From: Ustilaginoidea virens
Lineage: Eukaryota; Ascomycota; Sordariomycetes; Hypocreales; Clavicipitaceae
Length of the DNA: 64,000 nucleotides
Direction of reading: 5' to 3'
NCBI RefSeq assembly: GCF_000687475.1
Contig: NC_057316.1
Coordinates: forward strand, 6,014,001 to 6,078,000
Under the pieces are notes generated by a model. The model worked only from the letters and a program-made list of their open reading frames with translations, ran no database searches and had not been told where the DNA came from. Each line of letters starts with the position of its first letter. Position 1 is the stretch's first letter. The position numbers and the translations under genes were made by a program. This document shows positions 45,640 to 57,800 of this stretch, piece after piece.

Positions 45640-46896
45640 TATATAGGCTAATAGCGGCAAAGGTCTTTATGGGGTAAGGCGTATATATAGACTATATATC
45701 AGATGGGGATAATTCCCTATATATTTACGATATAATAGAGTCTATAGGCCACCGTAAGGCAAATATAGCAGGGGCGCACTAAGAGATAATAAAACCCTTT
45801 AACGAGATAAGGCTAAGCGATATAGCATCTGCGGCAGTAGCTACGACGAAGACAGTAAAGGTATAAGGGGCTATAAAGCAGGTTCTACCTGCTATTATAG
45901 GGGTTGCAATAAATAACCTTATGCCGGCGGCGGCAGAGCCTCTGCGTAGTATTAGCCGCCCTAGTTGTATAATAGTTCCCCTTCTGCGTAATATACAGAG
46001 AAGGCGGGACGAGATAGGGGCAGGGGCAGCCAGGGATATTAAGCTCTAACCTAGTACTACTCTATCCTAGTATAATATTCCCAGGCTTCTACTTGCGTTT
46101 CCCTTATAATATTCAGCATAAGGGCGAGATCTATAATAGACCTAGCCTAGCGCTAGGAGGGTATTAACGCTATAGATATAATAGAAACCATACCGAAGGC
46201 ATTTTATAGCCCGAATGCTAAACGTAGGGCATAGGGGGCTACCTACTCGGCAGCGAAAGTATAACGCTATTGATTATTTAAAGCCCAAAACTTAAGGGTT
46301 AGGATAGCAGTATACGCTTTCTATATATCTATCTTTAGATAGGCAGGCTCTACAATAGCCCTCCCCTCCTTTACTACCTTAATCTAATTGCATAAGATAT
46401 ATTATAGTATAGGGTTCCCCGCGAGATGTTAATTAAGCTATACGCAAGATATATAGGAATTAGCGCAGCTTTTATACCCCTTTACTCTTTTATAATACTT
46501 ATAAATAGGTAGCTCTCTAGTTGCTTATATACGTTTAGTATATCTATCGTATGGGAACTCTTTGTCTTTTATATACTAATACTCTTTATCCGAAGAGTCC
46601 CCCTCTAGAAGATAGTCACCAGTAGTGCGGCGTGGCTTCTAGGGACGAGCAGGATCTAATTCCCCCTTAGCAGGGGCACTACTAGCAGCAGACGAAGATA
46701 TATTCGGGTTCTATATAGGATTAATATAAGATACTTACGATATAGGTAGGGATTTAAGATTTACTAATAGGCTTTACATATAGGCTAGATCGGGTCTTAC
46801 TACGAAAAGAGTTAGTAGCCGGTTATAATAGAGATAGAACTCGGTAAGGAATACTAATACAGAAGGGGCGGAAATAATATTTTAACCGATTAGCAT
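45640..46896 (-). pseudogene. Antisense reading frame in Gypsy C, function unknown
   Basis: On the minus strand an ATG at 46894-46896 (MLIG..NIISAPSVLVF) opens a frame of about 420 codons running to near 45640. It is broken only by TAA/TAG at places where Gln or Trp would be natural. The N-terminal third contains LTEFYLYYNRLLTLF. Next come a Ser/Ala/Pro stretch, a charged block (GDYLLEGDSSDKEY near 46620; KDKEFPYDRYTKRI near 46550) and KYYKRVKGYKSCANSYISC near 46490. A helical region (KAYTAILTLKFWALNN near 46290) leads to a Gln/Pro/Leu-rich C-terminus. No catalytic motif or family is recognised. It lies between chromodomain and 3' LTR, opposite to gag-pol. The plus-strand frames here are less coherent. 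The exact end is uncertain. It could be an accessory retrotransposon gene or a captured host sequence. Confidence 0.55.
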
Positions 46897-46899
46897 ACA

Positions 46900-47341
46900 A
46901 TATAGGCTTAACGCAGGATAAAAACTTATAATAATAGGGACCTTCGATGTTTGGTGATAGCCTTAATAGGAAGAAGGGAAGAAGGAAAAAAGCCCCTAGC
47001 GAAAAACAATAAAGACTATAGGGAGATTTCTAGCCGGCAGCTGGCGAAAAATTTTTTATAACGTTCCTAGCTGTACCGGTCAACCTCTAGCTAGCGGCGC
47101 GATAACGAACTTCTATACGCTTCTACTATACTATTCCTAATTAATGACTATACGACTCCTATCAATTGTATGGCTATATCTACTATGCTTATAGACGAAT
47201 CCTTCTTATACCCGGCAATTGGCCTATATATAGATTTGAGGATATTGCGGCGTAATAATCGGCGATATAATTGGTCCCTAGTAGAGTACTGATTAATAAT
47301 AGAAGGCGATTTTTCCGACTCCGAGGCGGAGGAGGGGGGTA
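46900..47341 (+). other. Gypsy C region before the 3' LTR
   Basis: Plus-strand frame at about 47095-47337 reads through LINDY, LIDESFLYPAIGLYIDL and an acidic end (EGDFSDSEAEE) with one TGA near 47310. This may be a short coding tail or chance. A polypurine tract (ggaggggggta, 47331-47341) abuts the 3' LTR. Nothing else is recognised. Confidence 0.4.
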
Positions 47342-47583
47342 TATTACGGGCTCGGGCTACGCCTGCGCTATAATGTGGCTAGGACTCGGGCTGCGCCTGC
47401 GACTAGCCTAAGGAGTATTGGCACGGGGTTACGAGGGCTCGCTAAGGACTCGGCCCATACTATATACGGGTATAAATAGACTACTTAGAGGCCCCTATTT
47501 GGGTCCTCTTCCTTTCCTCCTTAGTCTATTTAATATATTCATTCGACGCCTATTTGCAGTAGCCCTAGGGCCAGTCCTTTACA
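47342..47583 (+). repeat. Gypsy C 3' LTR (242 bp)
   Basis: Same length as 18054-18295. The first bases are tattacggg for tgtcacggg, as expected from CpA/TpG changes. Ends cctttaca, followed by cttct (47584-47588), the right TSD. Confidence 0.92.
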
Positions 47584-47996
47584 CTTCTATAGAATTTATA
47601 ATTGACTCTAGTTATGCGGCCTATTATCGAGCGGGGGCGCATCAGGTATCATCCGAGCCTATAATATTCTGTAAGGGGTCTATATCTATTATCGGCAGTT
47701 ATATAAGATATAACAATAAGGGTTAAGAGAGTTTTATTAATTGTAACGGACTAGCCCTAGGGCGACTATAAATAGGCATTAATTAGATATATTAATAAAA
47801 CTAAGGAGGAAGGGAGAAGAGCCTAAATCGGGTCCCTTCTGCAGTCTATATATATCTATATATAATGCGGGCTAGAGCCCTAACGTTGCCCTTATAGGCC
47901 CGCGCGTCTACCTTATATCATCCGTTCCGGACTAGGCACGGGCGCAGCCCGAGCCTCAGTCAATCTATAATACGGGCATAGCCTGAGTCCGTAATA
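47584..47996 (-). mobile_element. Gypsy B, right segment: Gag start, leader and 5' LTR
   Basis: Collinear with Gypsy A 14190-14593. Gag N-terminus remnant (LQNIIGSDD near 47680), about 50 bp of leader, then the LTR at 47744-47996. It shows that Gypsy C split Gypsy B. Outer flank gataa (47997-48001) continues an old Copia-1 LTR, which Gypsy B entered at an aagataac site. Confidence 0.9.
47744..47996 (-). repeat. Gypsy B 5' LTR (about 253 bp)
   Basis: Homologous along its length to the Gypsy A LTR (14342-14593). The outer end reads gagtccgtaata where A has gagtccgtgaca. Confidence 0.85.
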
Positions 47997-48633
47997 GATA
48001 ACTAGAAAACGCAGGGAAGGTAAGAAGTTAAGAGGCATATAGTGCATTAATAGACTCGATTGTGCTACCCTTCTACTATCTAGAAAGAAGGGGGAAAGCT
48101 ATCCTATATATACACGAAGGAGGGGTGGGCCCAGGCATCCAAGGTAGCCAGTAAGAAAGCTCCTCGTAATGCTCGCTTTGCCACGTATATAATATATCAG
48201 CAGCCCCACTATATCGGGCCTTTTCAACCACCCTAACCACCGCACTAGTAACTAGTCACCGCACTAGTAACTAGCCACCACGCTAGTGACTAACCACCAC
48301 ACTAGTGGACTAGCCACCACGCTAGTAGGCCACTACGCTAATTTAGCAATGCTACACCACGCTAGTAGGCCGCCACCACGCTAGTAGGCAACCACGCTAG
48401 TAAGCCGCCACCACGCTAGTAGGCAACCACGCTAATTTAGCAATGCCACACCTTTTTAATAAGGCCTACCTTACTTGATATACAGTAAATAATCCACTGA
48501 AAATCCTTAAGGTAAAGGGCAAAGGCCTAAGGTAAGACTACTATAAGTCCAAGAGGCGGTATAAGGGCCAGAAAGTTAGTAGGCCAGTAGGGCATTAGGC
48601 CAGCAGCCTAGTAGGCTACTATAGGATTTTAAC
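47997..48633 (-). repeat. Copia-1 LTR fragment (1c)
   Basis: Minus-oriented Copia-1 LTR lacking its first part, which was separated by the Gypsy B insertion and must lie left of the window. Contains an extended minisatellite (48235-48430). Ends gattttaaca at 48633. Confidence 0.9.
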
Positions 48634-48840
48634 AGGTTCGATTGTGCTACCTTTTAACTATCTAGAAAGAAGGGGAAAAGCTATCTTATATATACACGAA
48701 GGAGGGGTGGGCCCAGGCATTCAGGGTAGCCAGTAAGAAGGCTCCCCGTAATGCTCGCTATAATACGTCAGCAACCCCGCTATATCCGGCCTTTCTAACC
48801 ACCCTAACCACCGCACTAGTAATTAGCCACTACGCTAGTG
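48634..48840 (-). repeat. Copia-1 LTR fragment (1d), left piece
   Basis: Starts abruptly inside the LTR (gttcgattgtgctacc) directly after the end of LTR 1c. It continues at 63551-63863 after Copia-3e. The junction shares ttaacag with both LTRs, suggesting a microhomology deletion between tandem LTRs. Confidence 0.88.
48836..48840. repeat. Left target-site duplication of Copia-3e (tagtg)
   Basis: Identical to 63551-63555. The site lies in the LTR minisatellite. Confidence 0.92.
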
Positions 48841-49183
48841 TGTCGGAATCGCTGTCGCAAGGTGCCCAATTGGGCACATTGCGACGGATATGCCGCGCAC
48901 ACCCGATGCGCACGATATGGCTACTTTGGCCCCTTTTGCCCCTTTACCCCTAAGCCCGGTAGGGCACGCGGGCAGCCCGGCCCGACTGCGCCGATGCATA
49001 TAACAACGGCACGCACAAAAAGGCCATATCGTATAATTCCTCTTTTACTTCCTTTCTTCCCTCTTAATTAATCATAATTATAATCAAAGAAGTAATTATA
49101 CCTTTGACCGGTGACCTTACGGTACTTAATACCACACGCGCAACCCTACGTACAACTAGGTACCCCTTGATGTAACACCAATA
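48841..49183 (+). repeat. Copia-3e 5' LTR (343 bp)
   Basis: TGTCGGAATCGCTG to gtaacaccaata. Has a single ccaattgggca unit, unlike Copia-3a. Confidence 0.94.
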
Positions 49184-49675
49184 CTGATCAGTAAAGTTGA
49201 AGTTCACTTCACAGATTAGCTAGGACCAGCAAGAAGAAGCAATTTAAAAAGATCGTACTAATAAGGAACGTGATCTAGCCTATTCAGAGGAATGGCTATA
49301 GATGTTACGAACTAAGGGATAAACTGATTATGTCTAACCTTCCCTACTCGTCTATTACGAGGAATAATCGCTAAATATCACACTGATAGTATAACAGCCA
49401 GTGGATACAATTAGCAGGCCGAAACGCAGGTTCTTACGCAAGCGACCCTAAACCGCAATAATATCTACGGTAAAGAACCTATTTACCGTTATATTCAATA
49501 GTCAAATAAGCAACCGGAACGCCTACAACATCCTGCCCGACTATTGCTTCCTTCTTTACTTCCTTACTGACCTTCTTCCTTACTTCCTTCCTTCCTTCTT
49601 TTCATTAATTATTTCTTTCTTTCTTTTATTAATTACTTCCTTCTAATACATACGCCTACCCCTATCAACATTACG
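49184..49675 (+). other. Copia-3e leader
   Basis: 492 bp, collinear with 30901-31387. Starts ctgatcagtaaag (presumed primer-binding region) and ends in a pyrimidine-rich ttcctt run. No gene seen. Confidence 0.6.
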
Positions 49676-50208
49676 ATAGAAGGATCACTACCCGAAAAGC
49701 TCAGGCCTCACGCCGATACCATTATAGAGGACTAGGTAAATTCAAAAGGGCAGATTAACCCTACTAATACTACAGACGAATAGTTATACAATCGTATCGC
49801 CTACCTCATCAATAACTACACAACAGGCGATAAGATGGATGATAATCTATAGGAACAATTCCGTAATAATTATAAGGAATAGACCGAGGAGCTATTCAAC
49901 CGTATCAATAAATGGCTTCTACGGGAATTCCAAACAACCCTACGGGAACATAGGGTATACATTAGAAGCACAGGATCGTCAGCAGTTAAAACCCTTACCT
50001 ACTATCTCTAATAAGAGCATATGCCTAAGTGGCCTCAAGAGGAAATAGATCTCCAATTTGCACGCAAAACCTTTATATCCCGGTTAAATCCAGATAGGGA
50101 ACAATCAGTCCCTACTGCTTATACCGAACGGGAGATGCAAATAAACCAGAATGCCCCCTCTATTATAAGCTCGAGGAATTCACTCTCTGCTACAATTGTT
50201 CGAATACC

Positions 50209-50292
50209 CTTACGGATACCCTTACGGATGCCCTTATAGATACCCTCGCGATTGCCGTCACGAACACCCTTGCGATTACCCTCGCGAAGACC
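50209..50292 (+). repeat. Seven 12-bp tandem repeats in Copia-3e gag
   Basis: Units cttacggatacc/ctcgcgattgcc, in phase with the array at 31921-32004. Confidence 0.85.
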
Positions 50293-53200
50293 TTTATAAG
50301 CCCCTTCGACCCCCAGGGACTTTACAACACCAACGGCATAACAACCTCTTATCCCTCTATCTACATCAAAGAAGGCCCCTATTCCTACCGAAGAAGAAAG
50401 GGGCCGGCCGCTATAATAGAAAGGGAAAGCGCCTATTTACAACAGGCCGCTATTTAAGACAAAGGAAAGCTCCCGACAACAGTAATATTTAACGGATGAT
50501 AACTATAGCCCGACCGACTAAATACTTCATCCTAGGGGTTATACCCCTAGCCGGGCTAGCCGAGGCGGCTATCCTAATACCCCTCAGAATCATAGTATGC
50601 CCATAAGGACCAAAGGTCAGATTATAGGCCCCAATAATATGCTTCAATCAATAGAGAGCGCTAACAGCAATACCCTCGAAGTTGCTAGCGATACCCTCCA
50701 AGCCACCAATATCAATATTCCCCGATATGCCGTTACCAGCGGCATAAGGCAAGCCCCTAATATTGATAAAATAGCTGCCCCTAATACCAGATATCACGAA
50801 TCATAGTATCGCAGCCACAACCCACAGGCATAAATGCCTCAACTACCGGCTCAAATGCCTACAATGCCAAAGATAAGCACAGCACCAGACCCCTCCCGAT
50901 ACTATCGGCCTACCTAGGCCGATAAACAGACCATCTTAACAGGAGGACCGGTAAACCTAGACCGACCCGGGTTATAGGATAACCCAGCTAAAGACCCCGC
51001 CAGCCTACCGCAAGGCTACCAATAAGCCGTTCTAGAATACCCTCCAGAACAACAACACCACCAAGAAGATTATACCTAAAAAGCCTACGCAAAGGCCGGG
51101 TTTAACGATATTTCGAAGAAGATATCTAACCTCTTATGCAGCTATCGTACAGAGGATAGATATAGCAGCAAAATGGATGATTTCTTTATACCAAAGGTAA
51201 TATCCTTCAAGAGCAAGTGCCGCCTTCTAGGATTGCCCGATTATACACTCACAAAAGCCTTTCAAATTATACTAATCGGCGATACTAAGATGTATTACTT
51301 TAATAATATCGAACGCATTCGTAATACCCTCACTTTCGACGATATAATGCGCAAAGTCAAAAGCCATTTTGAGAATAAAAGCATAGAGCAATTCTATTTG
51401 CACCATTAGAATAGAACAATACTTTAATCAACTATCGCGAAACATCCTAACAAATCAAAGCTTAAATGCCTTAATATCCTACTAGAGGAACTTCAACGCC
51501 TACATCATAGTCTTTTTCCCCCCTTTACAGCTAATACAGAGCTTCATTAGCAAGTGCTTAACGCTATAAGGGATACCCCTAAGTATAGCCAGGCTATATA
51601 TCGTTATACTTCTACATTCGAAGGCCTCGCCGCTAACCTATAGCGATCCCTTTCAATCTACGAGACTACCCATATAACCCAATAGCATCATTTCCTTTAA
51701 TAATAGCCTCAGTAACATCAGGATATTGAAGATATTAATACTAATAATAATATAGCATTATTCACAGATCGTAGATACGGTCAATCCCATAACCGGTATT
51801 AATGCCCCTAACGATACGGACCCCCTCAACGCCGCTTTAAATAACAGAATCGCGCACTTCTAGCTAGGCCCTATTAAAGATATTACTTCATTTGCAATAA
51901 ATCAGGATATTAGTCATCCAACCATACTGCCCAAGAACAATAAGAATCAAAGACATAATAGCTGAAGAACCGTTCCAACCGTACCGCCCCTAATAATAAG
52001 AAATTCCGCGTTTTCCTACAGGAATATAAAGGGACTGCCGACCAAGCCCTTAAAGATACCGATTTTAATAATATCATTAAAAATATTAAAGTCATAATAA
52101 CAGAGGTCACACATTAGGATATAGAGGACGCTATCGCACCACAAATTACAGCCACTCAGTATTTCCAAGCCCCCCTGCAAACAGAGGCATCACCAATTGA
52201 GACGTTACAAGCCTTATAAGATAAATCATACTGATATGCCTTCCTGCAAATTGACCCCTTCCGAATGCCCTCACTAAGTTCTACCTTTCTAGAAGAAGAA
52301 TATTATGATAACCATACCTTCCGCGGAATCATCCTGGATACCGGCGCCTCCAGCCTATCCATAGCAGGCATAGGGCAAGCAAGAGCCCTAATAAGAGTAA
52401 TAAAATCTTTAACGATCGAGTCAATAGATAAACAGCATACTATTAATTTTAGAGCAGGCTTTGCCACATCTTCTAGTATACTGAATATTCTAATGATATT
52501 CGGCAATATCCCCTTCTACATTCTTAACAGCGGTACCCCCTTTCTCTATTCTATCACAGATATAGATAGGATAGGCATAAAGCTAGATAATATCGATAAC
52601 CTGTTAATCCAAGGGAATATCAAGGTTCTAATTATCAGGAAATAGGGACATCTATAGTAGACTCTTAATGCCACAAATACTGCTGCCTTCCACCTCTTAT
52701 TATAGGAAATCTATTAGCTTTATCATCGATTCAGGCACCCCTCTATCAATAGGCTCTCTAAATTGCTTTAATGGGCTGGTTATAATGATATTAACCGCAA
52801 TATTATCGAGAGTATCACCTATATATGCTATTAATACCAAATAAACGCAAAGGCACCTAGCCGATTTAAATTCACACTTAAGGATAACGATATTAGCCAA
52901 TTCAACTATAAGATTATTATTAACATCCTTTATATTGATAATCGGCCGGTATTGCACATTATGGATGCCGCGATAAGCTTCTAGGCAGCTAGATTTCTTA
53001 ATCCACAAAAGCAGAAGGCCCACGATATTTAGAATGCCCTTAAGGAATGCTAGATTGATACCTACCTTAGCCTACCGGATTAGATAGTCTATAATGCCGG
53101 ACCAAACTTTACTTCCGCCGAATTCTATTATAATACCCGGCTTCTATCTATCAATATGGATGAAATTCCTATAGAAGCCTATAACAGTATTAGTAAAGTC

Positions 53201-54237
53201 GAAAGATACCACGCCCCGTTACGCTAAGCCTATACTATTGTTAACAACGAAGTAGGCGACCTAATAATAAAAGAACAGAAATTATAGCTTACTATAAAGG
53301 CTATTAATGATTCCGCTGGACCTAACGGTTTAGTGCCTATATTATTAGTCTTTAGGGTATATCCTCGACTTATAGACGATTTACCCCCTAGCTTATTAGT
53401 ATTACAACGCGCCTTAACGTTACGAAAGGCTAATAAAGCTAGGAAATGCCTTGCTAAGCGATAAATTCACAATGCCCTCGCCTAACGGAACGGCCCGAAT
53501 ATACAGCCTATCCACCGACTACCCCTATAGTCAGACGTATAGGTATAGAGAGAAAAGGGTGGATAGTATAGGCCGTACCGGCTAATCAGCCTTAAAGGTG
53601 AGACCTATATCGTATAGATGCCATATGGCCCGGTTAAGTTCCGGTCAATAGTCGTCAAGCCTTATAACTATAACCTTAATAGCAACCCTACTGCCGACGA
53701 TCCCAAAGATATCGTCTATACCGAAGGACCGGCCCGCCCCGGCAGACTAGAGGTCAGGATACTGGCTGCAGCCCCACCGCCAGCATATATAATATCCAAT
53801 GTTATAATCAATAAGGACTAAGAAGAGGCTCTCGTCAATGCTATCGCTTCTAATACTATTATTAATGCCTCTTTCCTAACCGCTAAAGAGTAAGCCGACC
53901 TATAGCTTGCTAGCCAATTACGCTAGGAAGGCAAGATCACGACCCCTAGAGACCTTTTTAAGCAGTCGGACCGTATAAAGATAGAAGCGTTATAGGCCCG
54001 CGATATATTCCGATTCGTCACCTTTAATATCGGTCAATATAGAGCCTAACGCCTATTCAACTCACGCATAGTATAAGAAATTAAAGGCAAAGGCATAGAT
54101 ATCCTATATAAGAAGTCTAAGCTTATTATATAAGGTTATAGTAATAATGAGAAGCGATTAATATTGACTCAATCCCCTATAATTCAACGGGCGAGTTAAA
54201 GGCTACTAATATTAATAGCTCCATCACTATAACGTTC

Positions 54238-54242
54238 TTACG
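54238..54242. repeat. Left target-site duplication of Copia-3d (ttacg)
   Basis: Identical to 61590-61594. Confidence 0.92.
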
Positions 54243-54583
54243 TGTTGATATAAACTCGGGGTACCCAGTTATACGTAGGGTCGCGCGCGTGGTATCAAGT
54301 ACCGTGAGGTCACCAAGTAAAGGATTTATTGACTTTACTAATGACTGAATATCTAAAAGGAAAGAAAGGAAGCAAAAGAGGGTAATTACACGATATGGCC
54401 TTTTTGTGCGTGTGCCGTTGTCACGTGCATCGGCGCAGTCGGGCCGGGCTGCCCGCGTGCCCTACCGGGCTCAGGGGTAAAGGGGCAAAAGGGGCCAAAG
54501 TGGCCACATCGTGCGCATCGGGTGTGCGCGGCATATCCGTCGCAATGTGCCCAATTGGGCACCTTGCGATAGCGATTCCGATA
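54243..54583 (-). repeat. Copia-3d 3' LTR (341 bp)
   Basis: Same length as 61249-61589. The junction hairpin (agcgattccga 54571-54581, tcggaatcgct 54615-54625) spans its inner edge. Confidence 0.93.
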
Positions 54584-54883
54584 TTGGCAGCTTCTCTTTT
54601 TATAGAAGTAAACATCGGAATCGCTAGGATGTAAGGCGCATATATAGAAAGAAAAGTGCGGCGCGGTCTCGGCAGGTTATGCCGCCGATAACGCTATTGC
54701 GCCGCGCGGCCGGCTTATATAGGATTATACCGTACAGCCGGTATGTTGAATATCGCAGCCGAAATAAAGGGGTAAAAAGGGGCAGCAGTAAACGCAGTAA
54801 AAGTAACAAATGCACACAATATTGAACATAGGAAAATCCACACACTTGCCACCTATAATATCACCAATACCTTCTAAATGCAG

Positions 54884-57800
54884 TTAGATATTAACCGGCC
54901 TTTTTACCTATCCTTCTATACGTATAATAGCCTGATTTCGGTCGATAAAGGTCTTAAGGGCTTTATTAGGCGTTCCCTTAGTCATTATGTCGGCGAGATT
55001 ATTATTCCTATTGATTTAACGGATCTTATATATCTCCCGGCGCTCATATGACTATCGTAGGGCTATAATATCTATTATAAGCCTTTTTTCCTTAGTAGTG
55101 CCTAGCTTGATAAGGCATTCGTATAATGAAAACGAATCTATATATACAACCGTAGGGATCTTCGGTAATCCCAGCCTACTGGTAATCATATTGAGGGTCG
55201 TGCCTATCGTATATGCGGTATCGACCCCTTGCACCATACTATATAGCTCTAAAGCAAGTGCGCTACGTATTATACGCTTACTTTTTATAGAGCTGTAAGT
55301 AATGATATTACCGGTCAGTAGGAAGGTATTATCCGTAAGGTTATCCTCTTCTTCATTCCCTAGCATAATAATATATCCAATCTGGGAGCTTAAATCTTTA
55401 TTGTTGGCAAAGGATCTATTAATAAATATAAAGAGCTTGGCTGTAGTAAGGGCTAGATTGATGTACCGTAAGCTATGATCCTGGTTATCACGCTGCCATT
55501 AAAGGCGCTTATTTAACCTCGCGATATCGTTAGGGTCAGGTTGCTGGTATTATGCTGCGATAGATAGGTCAAAAGATGCCTCGGGCTAGTAGACCGTAGC
55601 TATGTAAGCATTGTGAGCGCGTTGCTCGATATAATTACGCTAGGCTATAGGTGTATTCTTATTGATGGTCGTGATCTTTATGCTTTAACCTTTCTGGCAT
55701 AACGTTATTGTGCTGTTAGTCTGATTAACTATAAGGATGTATCCGTTGAATATTAAAGGCATGGTTAGTGATAGCCTCGTCTTAGGCTTAGTATTGAAGC
55801 CTGCTTTAGCAAGCTCGAATTCTTCCCATTAAAAGAAGGTATTGTCACTTAGGCTAAGGGTATCGTTAGTCTGTATACTTATGATACCGAAGCATATAGT
55901 AGTATTGCGGTTAGGAATGTCAGTACGGTTAGTATCGCTAGTGTGGTTAGTATCGTTATTACCGGCGGATATTAGTAAATAGGGGTTATAGGTTGATATA
56001 GTTATGCCTAACTTCTCGCGATAGTGCCGGAAGTATATCGCCCACCAGTGGGTGCCTACCTTAGCTATTCTATATAGTAGCTTCACCACTTCTATAATAG
56101 TGTTATTAGGGTATTAGTGGGCTATTTGCTTAGGTAGCTTAGCGATAATCGACCGATTGAGGGTAGTTAATAACTGCACATAAGCCTGTGTGATATCACG
56201 TATCTAGAGAAATAAGCCGTAAGAGCGTTATAGTGATGGTGCTAATGATATAAGTAACTATTAACTAGCCCATTAGATTGTAGGGGACTGAGTTAATATC
56301 AATTGCTTCTCGTTATCACTATAACCTTATATCACAAGCCTAGACTTCTCGTATAGTATATCCATGCTTTTACCCTTAATCTCTCGTACTATATGTAAGT
56401 TAAAGAGGCGTTAGGCTCTATATTTACCGATATCAAAGGTAATAAATCGGAATATATTGCGGGCTTATAATGCTTCTATCTTTGTATGGTCAGACTATTC
56501 GAAAGGGGCTCTAGGGGTTATGATCTTCCCTTCCCGGCGTAATTAGCTAGCAAGCTGTAAGTCGGCTTGCTCTTTCGCGGTTAGGAAAGATATATTAATA
56601 ACGGTATTAGAAGCTATAGCATTGACGAGAGCTTCTTCTTGGTCCTTATTAATTATAATGTTGGATACTACCCTTACTGGTGATACTAGCCTGGCTTGAT
56701 TAGGGTTAGTGGCTGGCGACGATAATGCCGCGGCTGTAGGTAGTCTATTAGGGGTCGGCGATAATATCGCGGCTATAGGTCTCGTTGATAATGTCTCGGC
56801 TGCAGGTATCATCGGTAATGTCGCGACTGTAGGTATTATCGCGGCTGGAGGTATGGCTGCAGCCGGTATCCTGACTTCTAGCCTGCCGGGACGGGCCGGG
56901 CCTTCGGCATAGATAATATCTTTAGGATCGTCGGCAGTAGGATCGCTATTAAAGTCGTAGTTATATGGCTTGACGACTGTTAACTAGAACTTAATGGGGC
57001 TATATGGCATTTGTACGATATAGGTCTCACTATCGAGGCTGATTAGCCGGTATGGCCTATACTAGCTACCTTTCTCTCGCTATACCTATACATCGGATTG
57101 TAGGGGTAGTTGGTGGATAGGCCGCGTATTTAGGCTATTCCGTTAGGCGAGGGCATTATGAACTTATCGCTTAGCGAGGCATTTCCTAGCTTTATTAGTG
57201 GCCTTTCGTAATATTAAGGCGCGTTATGATATTAGTAAGCTAGGAGGTAAGTCATCCGTAAGTCGGGGATATACTCTAAAGACTAATAACGTAGGTACTA
57301 GGCCGTTAGGCCTAGTAGAATCGTTGATGGCTTTAATAGCTAGCTATAGTTTCTATTCCTTTATTAATAGGTCGCCTACTTCTTTATTAACGATAGTATA
57401 GGCTCTACGTAACGGGGCATAGTATCTCTCGACTTTACTAATGCTATGGTGGGCTTCTATAGGAATTTCATCCATATTGATAGATAGAAGCCGGGCATTA
57501 TAACGGAATTCAGTAGAAGCGAAATTTGGACTGGCATTATGGACTATCCAATCCGGTAGGCTAAGGTAAGTATCAATCTAGCATTCTTTAAGGGCATTCT
57601 AAACGTTTTAGGCCTTCTATCTTTATGGATTAAGGAATCTAGCTGCCTAGAAGCTTATCGCGGCATCCACAATATATAATACCGGTCGATTATTAATATA
57701 AAAGATATCTACGATTATCTCATAGTTAAATTGGCGGTTATCCTTTAATATAAATTTGAATTGGCTAGGTGCCTTTATATTCATCTAGCATTAATGGTAT

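Larger units (their letters stand above)
18054..47583 (+). mobile_element. Gypsy C: chromovirus, inserted in Gypsy B, carrying nested Copia elements
   Basis: Plus orientation, two 242-bp LTRs, TSD cttct. Removing Copia-1b (21536-28860) and the Copia-3a complex (30560-45431) with their TSDs leaves an element of about 7.3 kb. Order: LTR, gag, protease, RT, RNase H, integrase, chromodomain, then a region of about 1.8 kb with an antisense reading frame, a polypurine tract and the 3' LTR. The chromodomain places it among the chromoviruses. Confidence 0.93.
49676..54242 (+). pseudogene. Copia-3e gag-pol, part 1
   Basis: Aligned with Copia-3a the frame starts at 49676, where ATG reads ATA (I-EGSLPEKLRPHADT). 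Gag with the 12-bp repeat array (50209-50292) and open stretches at 50021-50239 and 51173-51409. Zinc-knuckle remnant near 51890. Protease LDTGASSLSIAG near 52340 with the catalytic Asp kept, inside an open run of 126 codons (52265-52645). Integrase near 52700-53300. RT begins about 53800 and is cut by Copia-3d. Removing Copia-3d and one TSD (7352 bp) keeps the frame to 62916; total 1963 codons. Stops are TAA/TAG. Confidence 0.9.

Noticed and set aside
47342..47996. One palindromic or terminal-inverted-repeat element
   Set aside because: The apparent inverted structure is the 3' LTR of Gypsy C (plus) lying next to the TSD and 5' end of Gypsy B (minus).
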